This document shows, in pieces, positions 1 to 10,039 of a stretch of DNA of 64,000 nucleotides (position 1 is its first letter; the number at the start of each line of letters is the position of its first letter). The position numbers and the translations under genes were made by a program. The notes beneath the pieces were generated by a model that searched no databases, was not told the DNA's origin, and saw nothing but the letters and a program-made list of their open reading frames with translations. The DNA is from Agapanthus africanus (taxonomy: Eukaryota; Streptophyta; Magnoliopsida; Asparagales; Amaryllidaceae), in assembly GCA_030015575.1 (NCBI GenBank), contig JASDDO010000016.1, positions 68,073,396-68,137,395 of the forward strand. Reading direction: 5' to 3'.

Positions 1-1090
1 GGATTTCTGTGAGTGCTACAGTTTTGTTTGAGGGCCCACTTGTTAATTTTTGATCGATCGGATATTTTAAACACATTTTTCACAGTATTTACATTATATC
101 TGCGACCGTGAATGTCACTCGATCGGTAAATCCAGTCTAACTGCTATAGCCCGGTTAGACGGATTTGCGAACGTGACTTTCACGTTGATGTTCTATGTTT
201 ATGCTGTGATGTTGCGGATCGGTCGTGGGGGTAGCCTGGATGCAATGCTAGTACAGTGTTGTTGTATTATGTACTTTTGATATTGCGGGGCGAGCGTCCG
301 ACATGTGGACTGCCGTCACTGCCTGTTTGTATTATTCTTTTGGGGCACGACCTGGTTGCGGTCGATGTACCCGGTGTATGTATATTTTACTTTCTGTACT
401 AGGATTACCCCGCGGTGGGGTGCACGGATAGCCGGGTTCTAGAGGGCAACAAGCCCGCATCTCATGGCATTGAGACGGAGGGGGCTTCACTCTGGGATTG
501 GCGGGCTATTCGCCGCACTCGTAGGGGGTACAGGTTGACCCAGGAGGGGTGCCCAAGTTACCGGATTCCGTGAAGTGCTGGGTGGTCCATTCACGGCGCT
601 GAAGGGGGCTGCCTCGCTTCAGGTTTTAGCGGGTAACTTGCCGCGCCCGTAGGGGTCTAGGATTTCATTGCACAGGCTATCCACACGACCAGGGGAACGT
701 CGGGTTTCAGTAGTGGCTCTGTGAAACCCGGGGATCCCAGATATCTGTATTGTTCTGTGATGCTGTACATTTATGTGATGTTGCATTTCTTTTCACGCCT
801 TGAGCGAAATATAATATATTGGTATATATATTAGTAGATGTTGTATATGTTTTACATCCGCGCTAGTCCAGTCCCCGCTCTGTCGTTAGTTAGCTAACCT
901 AACGGGTAATGACGGGACCCAGTGGCGAATGCGGATGGCATATACGTACGTCAGTATATTTTCGTTCTTTGTGGTGTGATCAATTGATGGGTCTGCGTTG
1001 ATTCGGATCAATGCAAGTTTAAAAACAAACCTAATCTGATGTTGTTGGAACACTTTTCAAAAAGCTGTTATTGCAAGGACGTTCACTTAT

Positions 1091-1320
1091 GTTTTGCATC
1101 GTGGTATTCATTTGGAATATCCTGCTCCTCAGTCGACGAGGCAAGGGCCGAGATCCCTTCACCGGGAGTGACCCCTTGGACAGAAGTTTGCGTCAGGGCA
1201 TTAACTTCACTATAGCCGATTACTTTTGCTTTGCACCGTGGTATTCAGTTAGAATATCCTGCACCCCATTCTACGGGGAAAGAGCCGAGATCCCTTCACC
1301 GGGAGTGACCTCTTTAGTAA
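1091..1320 (+). repeat. duplicated leader block with small hairpin (Copia-A)
   Basis: Two copies of a block of about 75 bp occur, each with an ATCCTGC-type entry, a short hairpin and GCCGAGATCCCTTCACCGGG. The first hairpin is CCTC/GAGG and the second CCCC/GGGG, so the third base pair changes on both sides together. Copia-E has the same block twice and Copia-R2 once. No coding function is apparent. Confidence 0.7.
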
Positions 1321-1453
1321 AGGTTTTCGTCACTATATTTTCTAAAAAGCTATCCGTTCCTTCAACGATATCAAGTTCATTACGTTAAAGGTTTTCGCCA
1401 GAAACCATTCGTAGCCCTCCGTCATTTCAGTTAAATATTCGGTAGTATTCAAG

Positions 1454-1665
1454 CTATGTATTTTGACCTCACGCCAAGGCATAGTGATTGGTAGCTGCCG
1501 GGTATTTATCTGTTGCATAGATAGATGCGTTGGTTTGGGACAGTCGTACTACTATTTTGGCCTACGTCAAGGGTATGTACGGGTGGATTCAAATTAACCT
1601 GGATAATGACGGGTAGAACTTGACATGTGACTTATGATATTTTGACCTCACGCCAAGGTCATAAG
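1454..1665 (+). promoter_or_regulatory. triple stem-loop array in Copia-A leader
   Basis: Three inverted repeats lie at 1454-1484 (CTATG/CATAG), 1545-1581 (CGTAC/GTACG) and 1631-1665 (CTTATGA/TCATAAG). The loops of the first and third contain the identical 20-mer ATTTTGACCTCACGCCAAGG; the middle loop carries a variant. Starts of the three cores are about 94 and 85 bp apart, close to the spacing in Copia-E, Copia-G and Copia-R2. The element would be part of the leader RNA. Function is unknown; a packaging or translation signal is a guess. Confidence 0.7.
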
Positions 1666-1970
1666 AGCATGGGGCAGAAATCACATCGGGAGTTTCAAAA
1701 GAACTGAAACTTGCCAGATATGCGCATACCTTCTGGAGTGTGATGCCGTGAGCGGATTCCGTCACGTTATCGTACGATGAGAGTTGGATCCCGATTCCCA
1801 CTGATGAGTTGGTTTACTCCTCGGGTGTTCCCGACTAATTCTTCTTTCAGGTTTGGAGGAGAATTTGAGGTACAGTGGGAGGTTTCCAGATTAGATAAAT
1901 TGGTAACCATTCTGATCTAGGTTAGAGTGCACGCTGAGTGTTTCTTTTCTCTCTCTCTTTGGCAGCGACC

Positions 1971-4900
1971 TTTGACCCGACCCTAGACTATGACTCAGTG
2001 ACCAAGTTGACCGAACCTACTTAACACTGGCTTTTGGATTGTCAGAGTTGCGAACCTCATTGCCACTCCTACTTTTACCGTTTTCTCCAAGACACCCCGT
2101 ATTACTACGAACGTCCACTTCCATTGGACAAAACCATCGTATGGTTAGATACGAACTCGAAGGAATTCGAGGATGGTTTCCGGTTCTGGAGAAAACGAAT
2201 AGGATTATTCAGTTGTCTTTTCCTTTTTGCCTCCTCTCAAGTTGCGAGTACTCCTTGGTTTAGGAGTAGTACACCTATTACGCAAATTGGATAGTCTTCT
2301 TCCAAACCATAGGCTGGTGCCGACCGGTAGGGAAGGAAGAAAGCCAATTAGCCTAAACGGTGTACAGAAGGTATTAAGTAAAGACAAAGTAAGGGATTAG
2401 TAAGAGGGCAAAGTAAATTGCAACAGATATTCACGACCAAACCATGTATTCCTTCGCCAATCCTAAATCACCTTTGTATTTCTCCAGGACACTCCGTATC
2501 ATTACGAAGATCCCATTTTATTGGATAATCCATCGTATGGTTATATACGAACTCGAAAGGAACTTGTTCCAGTTCGGGGATGGATCCTGGTTCAGGAGAA
2601 ATAGGAATAAAGTACATTCAGGTGTCTTTTATCTTCACCTTCTCTCGCGTTGCGAGTGCTCCTAGGATTAGGACAGTACACCCTTTATGCTTTTTGGATA
2701 GTCTTCTTCCAAACCATAGGCTGGTGCCGAACGGTAGGGAAGGAAGAAAACCATTTGGCCTAAGGGGTGTGCAGAAGGTAATGACTAAAGACATATGAAG
2801 GGATTTGGAGAGGTGGCAAAGAATTATACGGTTATAGTTGAATCTGGATAATGGATGAGGCATTACTAGGAATGCCAGGATACCCCAACGAAACATTTCA
2901 ATGTTTCAGTCTCACTGTGTAATGTTAAAAGAAAACTGATTTCCCAATTAGTCTTTACTCCAGGGTATGTATTTACCAGGTATGATTCTCACATCTGTAT
3001 GGTTTTACAGATGATGAGTGGGAGTAAATTATTGGGAATTGGGTGATCATCCCCATTATATCGGGATTCGTTGTAATCGGTGATATTTGAGGAGATCATC
3101 TGGGCTGTTTGCCGGTCGGCAAATATTTGGTTTTGAATATCCGCTGTTGTGCACCAATTTCAAATTGATATATCTGTACGTCTATTTTCATAGAGTGAGA
3201 TATACCTTTTGATATTATGTCGATGACATTTACCTATATCAGTGGATGGTTAGGTAAGGAGCATTAAACAGCGGTGTAATTCTTCTTGACCATAAGTACA
3301 GTTTTCAACCTACAACACACAGTGAAAGAGTTGTTAGACTCAGCGGACTTATACAGAGTATTGTATGTTGTCCAGTGTCCATTAGGACAGAGGGGTTGGT
3401 CCTCATACTATATTCTGTTTACTTTTGACTTCTCTAGTTCTTAGACATGTGTTTCGTAGAAACACAGGGTCTAAGTTTTGAGGAGTTATAGGTATTTGAA
3501 TAGAGTAGAGAACCAGGTGTAGCAAGTATCGGGATTCTTCAAAGTGATCGAAGATGTAGATACTTGTGTATGGTATTCAGTTGATAGTAATGATAAAGAG
3601 AAATTGCTTCTCTTTCAGGTTACTCATAATTGGAAGTATTCCTAAGTTGAGTAACGCTGATTGGCCTCCTTCCATTTAGTTGACATGCACTGGAGATAGC
3701 TGCATGATTTGAATCTGGTTCAATTAAATCAGTGCCTCTGGTTCTATATTGGATGTAGAACAGTTGATATCTTAACGTTGTTAAGGTACGGGGAGTTGTC
3801 TGGCTTATGATTAAAACCAGACTCTGGATAACTCAAGGCACGTTTCTGTAATGGCTGTTTGTGGGTTGACCCAGGCTATGACGAGGGTTGATTTTTCTAC
3901 CATCTTGACTCGCCACAGTTTTAACAAAAATGGATTTTTTCAGAAAACAGTAGTGGGAGTATGGTAGAACTGGAAGTGATTCCAGAACCGCAAATGATTA
4001 CTGAAGATTTGATAAGGAACCTGAAGATTCAATCTGATTTGACATTCCATTGGCCACTCCGCAGATAAGGTGGGTAACTTCAGGCACCCGAGAGGTACTT
4101 CGGTAGCCTCAAGGACGGTGACAGGGAAGTTCTTGTTTACCCACACTTGCCATTGTTGTTGTTCCAGGCTGCGAGACCCGACAGGAGGATGAGTATAGCG
4201 TCTTTCTAAACTAGTTTTAGAAGTGTACGTCTATATGACTCTGCCAGAGGGTTGTCGTAGTCAGTGGGAGCAGCGGAAGCATTGGTGGATATCAGGCTTA
4301 TGTCTATTTATAGACTAAAGCAGATGTAGCGGAGATAGATCATCTATTTATGACATGACAGTCATGGGTTTGACTTCATCAGAATAGGGGATGGATCTGT
4401 TGAGAAGGTAGTAGGGTGTGATATCCTAGTATTTGGATGATATACACAGAGTAGGAAAAGAAACTCCTACACTACGATCGGTTATACTTTGGTCGTCACA
4501 CAGTTGTTTCTCCACAAAGGAAATGGATTTTATATCAGACATACTGGTTACTAGATCTATGGTTTAGATCTAGATTTGGGTGGTTTCCCAATCAGGGTAC
4601 TTAGACAGCATTCTAAGGGTATTTAGAATGGACGACTCCTGGCACGGTAGTGTACCTGCAAGTAATGGAGTCGCCCTCTCTAAAGGTGTCTTTTAGACTA
4701 AAGGGGAGAGGGATGTGCATGATTGGCAGATCACTTGCTCAGGCAATTGAGTCAATCATGAGATGTCAAGTACCACACCAGATGTTGTTCTTGCACTAGA
4801 TGCAATAAGTTGACATTGATCCAATCCTGGAGAAACAGTCGGAAGCAGTTTTAGAACATAAGTGGATGTTCTAGGGATATGATAACGACAGCCTTATTCA

Positions 4901-5340
4901 TGAGACAGTTATCATTCCAGGCTTCCAAGGTGACATGGACGACAAGAAGGTTGTCAGAGTTATAGTTTTCCCTCTGACGAGGGGCAGTATTTTGGACAGG
5001 TGGTCCAAGGCAATACTGAGGGTAGCATGGCGCAGGATACTGATTAAGTTCAGTTGACGATACAGTCTAAGAAGTTTGGATATGGAGTTCATTTATGAGC
5101 TATGTCCCATCAGACATCCAGATACATTCTAAGGCAGGTATTGCTCATTTCGGGAGATGGCTTTCTCCGCGAACTTGAGATATAGAGAGACATAGAAAGA
5201 AACTTCTAGGCGGATCCACTCACTGAGGCTATTCCTCGACCGCAATAGTTTCACAAACGGGATTTGTGAGACTGACTAGTAGAGGAGTTGGGTGTTCGGT
5301 ATCACACGGGCTGTGAGTATGCGACATCGCAATAATTAGC
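1971..5340 (+). pseudogene. Copia-A gag-pol remnant
   Basis: No frame is open for long, but pieces can be placed. Near 2975-3010 is a decayed protease start (SHIC-like segment). At 3950-4125 is the region between integrase and RT, aligned with 63490-63640 of Copia-G. Near 4900-5340 is an RNase H-like tail with an FQGDMDDKK-like segment. Integrase and most of RT are unrecognisable or deleted. The purine tract and LTR follow directly, as expected for a Copia pol end. The remnant is not functional. Confidence 0.65.
2068..2880 (+). repeat. two-copy tandem repeat, period about 407 bp
   Basis: A segment starting near 2068 recurs from about 2470. For example GGATAGTCTTCTTCCAAACC occurs at about 2289 and again at about 2696. 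Copies have diverged by substitutions and small indels. Short open frames seen here on both strands exist in parallel in the two copies only because of this duplication. Confidence 0.75.
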
Positions 5341-5349
5341 CTTGAGTGC

Positions 5350-5360
5350 AAGTGGGAGAT
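5350..5360 (+). other. polypurine tract of Copia-A
   Basis: The tract AAGTGGGAGAT directly precedes the LTR start TGTTGG. It is the plus-strand primer site for reverse transcription. The same GTGCAAGTGGGAGA-type context is found, slightly altered, next to the Copia-R2 LTR on the other strand. Confidence 0.85.
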
Positions 5361-7616
5361 TGTTGGAGATAGTGCCCTCAGAGTCAATTATTGGATCACA
5401 GGCACGTGATTGCAATGATTGAGGGAGGACCTATCCCGGTAGGACAGTCTTACTCGAGATGATAGTATGCTATCTGGTTTACCTCTATCATCGTGTACTG
5501 CTTTAGGTGACCTGACAGATCACTATTGCACGTTGATAGAGCCCCTAGGATTCTTGCTTGACTACCGGCAGTATGAGGGCGATCATATACGTGGGAGCTG
5601 GTAGTCTATAAGCACATCCTTAATAGGTCCCTAGTCGTAGGAGTTTCGAGACAGGGCATCGATACTCCAGAGTAGACTAGTGTATACAGTCGAGACCCCG
5701 ACGAGGGGCGGTGGCCGGTCTCACAAGCCATTGGTGTCAGTTGGTTCACCTAAGATGTATACAGGTGCTCATTGGGTTATGAGTACACCGGACAGGACTC
5801 GCCGGGAACATGCTAGTTGGTCTTATACCTGACGTCAGATAGCAGTTCCCAGGTGACATGTGTACAGGTTAGTTCATCGACCTGGGGATCGTCATTTGTC
5901 TCGTGTGAGTTCCCACTGTACTTTGATTACTACCCTACCACGGCTCAAAGGAGTCGTGCAAACAGGTTTTAGTTGGGTACAGTCCCGAGCCACATGGAGG
6001 CAGTGAGCGGATCTTCGGGGGTTTCGTCTCTCCCGGTATTGGGGGTGAGGTCGCGCTGTGTCTAGGAGAGCCATTACACAAAGACCTTGGCCAAGGCAGG
6101 AGATTTACTGGTAGGTATTCCAGTAGTATCTCAGGGTGTTCTGGGCTACACTCCGACACGACTTGTACCGCTTTTGGGGGTCTGACTTTTACCAACCCCC
6201 TAGGCCCGCCATGCGATGCTCATAGACGAACGGACCGGACTGTACGGATATTGTCACTGACAGGCTCAGTTGGGTGTCGGGGTGAGCTTCCTCATCGACG
6301 TCCCTTTTAGTCAATAGCTGGTGGCCCGTCACGTATTGGCTTATACCTCTGACGTGCTAGTGGTTAAATCCACAGCCATAGTATTGACGAGTCTTTAGAG
6401 TCCACCACACTTTCAGTTACTCAAGCTTTCGGGCGAAACGCTGTAGAGGCCGTATGGAGATATGGCAGGGTCCGATCAGATACGTGCGGTATTGCACGGA
6501 TCAGGATCGGACGGTTTTTGTACTAGTGGCCGTATAGTAATATGGCAGCGTTCGATCAGTTACGTGCGGTATTGCACGGATCAGGATCGGACGGATATTA
6601 CTAGCCGGCTTTGGCTTACGCCGGTCCTAGTTTAGTACAGTGTAGATTTTGTCTCATTGCATTTGTATCCGGACGGAATACAGATGCGGGTGCGTATGCA
6701 CAGTATGGGGGTTTTCCTGTAATTTAATTACGGGTCCAGTTTTCTGGAGTTGCCAGTTTGCTTCCCGTTCCGGCCGGTTTTTCTTTGTTCTTTCCCGGCC
6801 GGACTTTTCCGATGGAGGGGGTAATTTGCAGTTTTGCAAATTACTTTTGTGGAGGGGTTTCATGCATTATGATAGCATCTTTTCTTTTTCCTTCATAATG
6901 GTTAGCATCTTTGCTTTATGAGATTTGAAATGGATTTGAGGTTGATTTGAGATTTAGTGATGATTATGTTCTTGGATGTGGTCACCTCTTGCTTTCTCCT
7001 ACCATCACCTCCCTTCATGCTTCATAATCTATCCTCCACCATTTTTTCTAAGTATGATAGTTTTCATTTTAGAAAAGAGATGAGAAAAAGAAAGAGAAGG
7101 AAAAATGAGAGCTTCATCTTGAGAGGAGAAAAATGAGAGTGATTCATTTGGTGTATATCATTCTTCATCTCATTCCATTGCTAGAAAATTGAAAGCACCA
7201 ATTTTCTACACACCATTCCTCCATCTATGGCAACCAACCCCAAAGTGAGACATTCACTCTACACTATATTCCTACAGCAAATCTTGAGCATGTCGAGTAG
7301 CCGGCTTCATGCGCGAGTTGCCTCGGTATTGAGGTGGGAGCCCGTAAAAGTACCCGGCTTCGTGGTGCCCTTTCCGACGAGGAGGAGACGGACGGAGATC
7401 CCGCGAGGAGATCGGAGTGGAGATGAAGACCGGAGGACTTGGATCGTATGGTATACTTCTCTACCCCCTCTCTAGATAGCTTAGACTAGTTTAATGGCAC
7501 GATCCGGGGTTTAGTGCGCGGTGGTGCCGGTTTGCTAAGTCCGCAAAATTTAAGTTTATCACCGTTTCCGCGTTTGGCCGTCGGATTGACGGCCGGGGCG
7601 CCGCCGTGCACTTACA
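5361..7616 (+). repeat. 3' LTR of Copia-A
   Basis: The LTR begins TGTTGGAGATAG after the purine tract and ends in TTACA at 7616, giving 2,256 bp with TG...CA ends. The solo LTR at 10308-12421 belongs to the same family and ends in the same way. Short open frames on the minus strand near 5892-6195 and 10838-11104 are similar only because the LTRs are homologous. A CCGGCCGG palindrome occurs twice near 6770-6803. Confidence 0.88.
6448..6607 (+). repeat. 80-bp tandem duplication in the Copia-A LTR
   Basis: Units start GGCCGTAT at 6448 and 6528, a period of 80 bp. Each holds an inverted repeat CGTGC/GCACG inside CGATCAG...GATCGGACGG. The corresponding site in the solo LTR at 10308 is single and reads CGTGCAC/GTGCACG. 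The position suggests a promoter-region repeat, which is inference. Confidence 0.8.
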
Positions 7617-8895
7617 GAGCACATGTGGCATGCTGCTTAGAGCGCAATGCACCTAGCTCTAGCGCCCACATGCTTTGCACGTGGTGCGCTGCTTAGGGCA
7701 CAGCGCACTTGGCGCTGCATCTGAAGCGTTGCTTCATTTTAAAATTTGAATTTTGAATAGAGCTTTGCTCTGATTGGGGGAAACAGCGGTAGTTATTCTG
7801 GACCTGCAGGTGACGAAACTTCGATCAAAGGTCTTACCGTCAGTGAAAGTTCTATGGCATGGCCCGAAAAGCGAAGAGGTCACATGAAAAGCCGAGAGCG
7901 AGATGCGGAAGAAATTCTCTCATCTCTTCGAAGGTACGCGTAGTAATATTTTAAATTCAGGGGACCAGATTTCTTTAAGGCGGGAAGATTGTAACACATT
8001 AAAATGTGATTAGAGTTAATTTAGAGATATAGCATGGGTTTTAAATAAATTTAACTAATAATTATTTTTCCAATATTTTATTTTAATTAATTAATATTTT
8101 ATTTAATTTATGTACTTGCGGTATTTTTAGGCGCACATATATGCATGCTAATCTAGCATTAAGGTTATGCTAATCATGTTTGGCTAGCCATGACACGCTA
8201 ACCATATTTTGATATATTTTAAATAAAATGTTTTGTTTTTAATTGGAAAAAAAGAGAAAAGACAAGTCATGAAGCACGGGGGACAAGGAGTGAGGGGCAT
8301 TTAATGAAGAGAGAGAGAGGGCATAGCTCTCAAAAGTCAACTCCCTACCGTCATCTCTCTCTCAACCCTCAACTCTCTCATTCCTTTCTCATTTCTTTTA
8401 TTCTTTCCTTTCTTCATGTTCTCCTCTTGAAAATATTTTCCCACAAACCTTGAGCCTAGATCACCACTAAACCTCACTAAATACTTTTTTAAGCATGTTT
8501 AACCCCTTTTGGTGTCTTGGAGATTGCATGGCTAAGGTTTCTTCCAAGTTTTTGTGAGGTAATGATCTAAAACTTTTAATTATGCTCTAAGGGAGGTCCT
8601 TTTGTTATCTAGTTCACTAAACTGCCTTAATGTTTGTGTTTAGTGTTAATATCATATTTAGTTAAGGTTAGGGTCTCTGTTTTAAATCTGCTATCAAACC
8701 CGATACCCTTTTGAGAAGTTGTCACTGCAGAGAGATAGCCTAGAGGCCTAGGACCGACCCCTAAAACCTGGCCCTCCTCTTCACTACGAGGCCGTAGTTT
8801 TATTCGTTCTGGCCGCAAATTGCGGCCAGAGTAAGGAGTTAGGGTTTGATTCTTGGTTGTGGGTTCTCTGCAACTATATGTAGGCTTATTGTATG
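7617..8895 (+). mobile_element. remnant of a Ty3/Gypsy 3' end
   Basis: Just left of 7990 the text TTTCTTTAAGGCGGGAAGAT reads like the end of a chromovirus-type pol (last residues, stop, purine tract), followed by TGTAACAC, a common start of such LTRs. The supposed LTR then runs through AT-rich and CT-rich sequence without a clear end. No open frame or domain supports it further. The first 120 bp (7617-7740) are GC-rich with GCGC-rich short repeats. This flank is what Copia-A inserted into. Confidence 0.4.
8784..8829. repeat. pair of inverted repeats
   Basis: CTACG/CGTAG at 8784-8797 is followed by CTGGCCGCAA/TTGCGGCCAG with a single central base at 8809-8829. The second is a perfect 21-bp inverted repeat. 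It resembles but is not the same as the paired-palindrome cassette found in other elements. Confidence 0.6.
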
Positions 8896-10039
8896 TGTCA
8901 CGCCCCGCTTTCCAGTAAACGGAAGCAGGTATGTGACGAGGCCCGCGACGTATTTATTTCGAGAAAGTCATTTCCCGGAATAAATACGCTAAGCGTAAAA
9001 TAAACAATATAAAATGGCAAGAGAATAAACATGAGATTTAAAATTCAACAACTTTATCTATATTCAACTTGATTCATTTACTATACATGATTTTAACTGA
9101 AAGAAAATACAAGGATGGAAATGCCTAAACAGGTGTCATACATAAACTGAGAAAAGATAACTGGTCTAAGCCTGGGTCTCAATCTGATCGTGCTCCTCCT
9201 CTGAGATGTCCACCTCTTCAGTCTCCACGGTATCTGACGAATATTCCAAGAAAATAAAGGTGGGTGGAATGCCCGTCAGCGCACTTTCGCTCGGTAAGTC
9301 CCAAAGAAATGAAATGAAGTATAAAGTGTAATGATAAAGGAAAATGTATATCATGAACAACAATTGATTATGAAGTATGGTGTGTCAGCATGACGTTTAA
9401 TGTAAACATGGCGAGTTTATGTAGCATGCAGTTTTAGCATAATATATATGAACAAGTATGGTTATTTACGACAAGTAGATAAGCATGATAGCATGAGCAT
9501 GGAAAACAAAAGTAACATGACCGTGTAGTGTAAGTATAGTGAACATGAAGTGAATGTAAGTGTCTTAACAGGTCTCTACTTGGGTATACTAATTTAACGT
9601 AAGTTCAAGGGTGAATGTACACCAATCTCAAGAGTATTCTTGAACCCAACAGGTTTTAATCCAGGGGTAAGGAACCACGGGCCCAAATCAAGTGTTAGTA
9701 ACGGGACTTCAACCTAGTGTTGAAGTATTCCAAACTCAACAGGCTGTAATCCAGGAGTAAGGAAACACGGGCCCTCATGATAGCTTGCTTGTGTTAGTAA
9801 ACATAGATTCATGATCTAGTGGGACTCCTGAAATTTCATTGAATTCACGAACTACCCCAGCACTCCGTATATGCTATGTTATAGCTAAAATTACTAGCCT
9901 TGCTTGAATCCATGAATACATCAGTTTGCAAGATAGAATTCATGTAAATATCAAGTATTCATGTCAAGTATTCTTGTATTCATGTTAAATTGTATTCATG
10001 GTTCAAATCAAGTCAAGTCATGTATTCAGGTTTGATATA
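8896..10039. mobile_element. LTR-like fragment starting TGTCACGCCCC
   Basis: No gene is visible. TGTCACGCCCCG at 8896 is a typical terminus of plant Gypsy LTRs. An inverted repeat CGTATTTATT/AATAAATACG lies at 8949-8988. A two-copy repeat with period about 90 bp lies near 9630-9782, and 9900-10030 is rich in variants of CAAGTATTCATGT. Orientation and right end are uncertain. Copia-B inserted at 10040. Confidence 0.35.
9630..9782. repeat. 90-bp tandem repeat, two copies
   Basis: The segment around CAACAGGTTTTAATCCAGG at 9647 recurs at 9737 as CAACAGGCTGTAATCCAGG, each followed by GGTAAGGAA or AGTAAGGAA and CACGGGCCC. It lies inside the LTR-like fragment. Function unknown. Confidence 0.7.

Larger units (their letters stand above)
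1..1970 (+). other. Copia-A untranslated leader
   Basis: This stretch holds no gene. It aligns by eye with the leaders of Copia-E (33717-36853) and Copia-G (59446-61511). Shared landmarks are the hairpin CGTTAG/CTAACG at 884-904, the twice-present block at 1091-1320, the three stem-loops at 1454-1665, a hairpin AGTTTCA/TGAAACT at 1691-1711, and the pyrimidine-rich run followed by CAG near 1950-1965 that precedes gag in the other copies. At the gag start position Copia-E has ATG while this copy has TTT, so the start is lost. Confidence 0.7.
1..7616 (+). mobile_element. Copia-A: decayed Ty1/Copia element, left part outside window
   Basis: The sequence runs from the untranslated leader through decayed gag-pol to a complete 3' LTR at 5361-7616. 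The order of recognisable pieces (leader hairpins, protease remnant, RT/RNase H remnant, purine tract, LTR beginning TGTTGG and ending TTACA) matches the better preserved Copia-G at 57481-64000. The 5' LTR and its target duplication lie left of the window. No long open frame survives, so the copy is old. Assignment to an Angela-like clade is by similarity to Copia-G and is an inference; the Copia identity itself is well supported. Confidence 0.85.

Noticed and set aside
5892-6195. Minus-strand frames in the Copia-A LTR with relatives at 10838-11104 and 12649-12960
   Set aside because: They recur only because these LTRs are homologous. No known product or signal supports translation.
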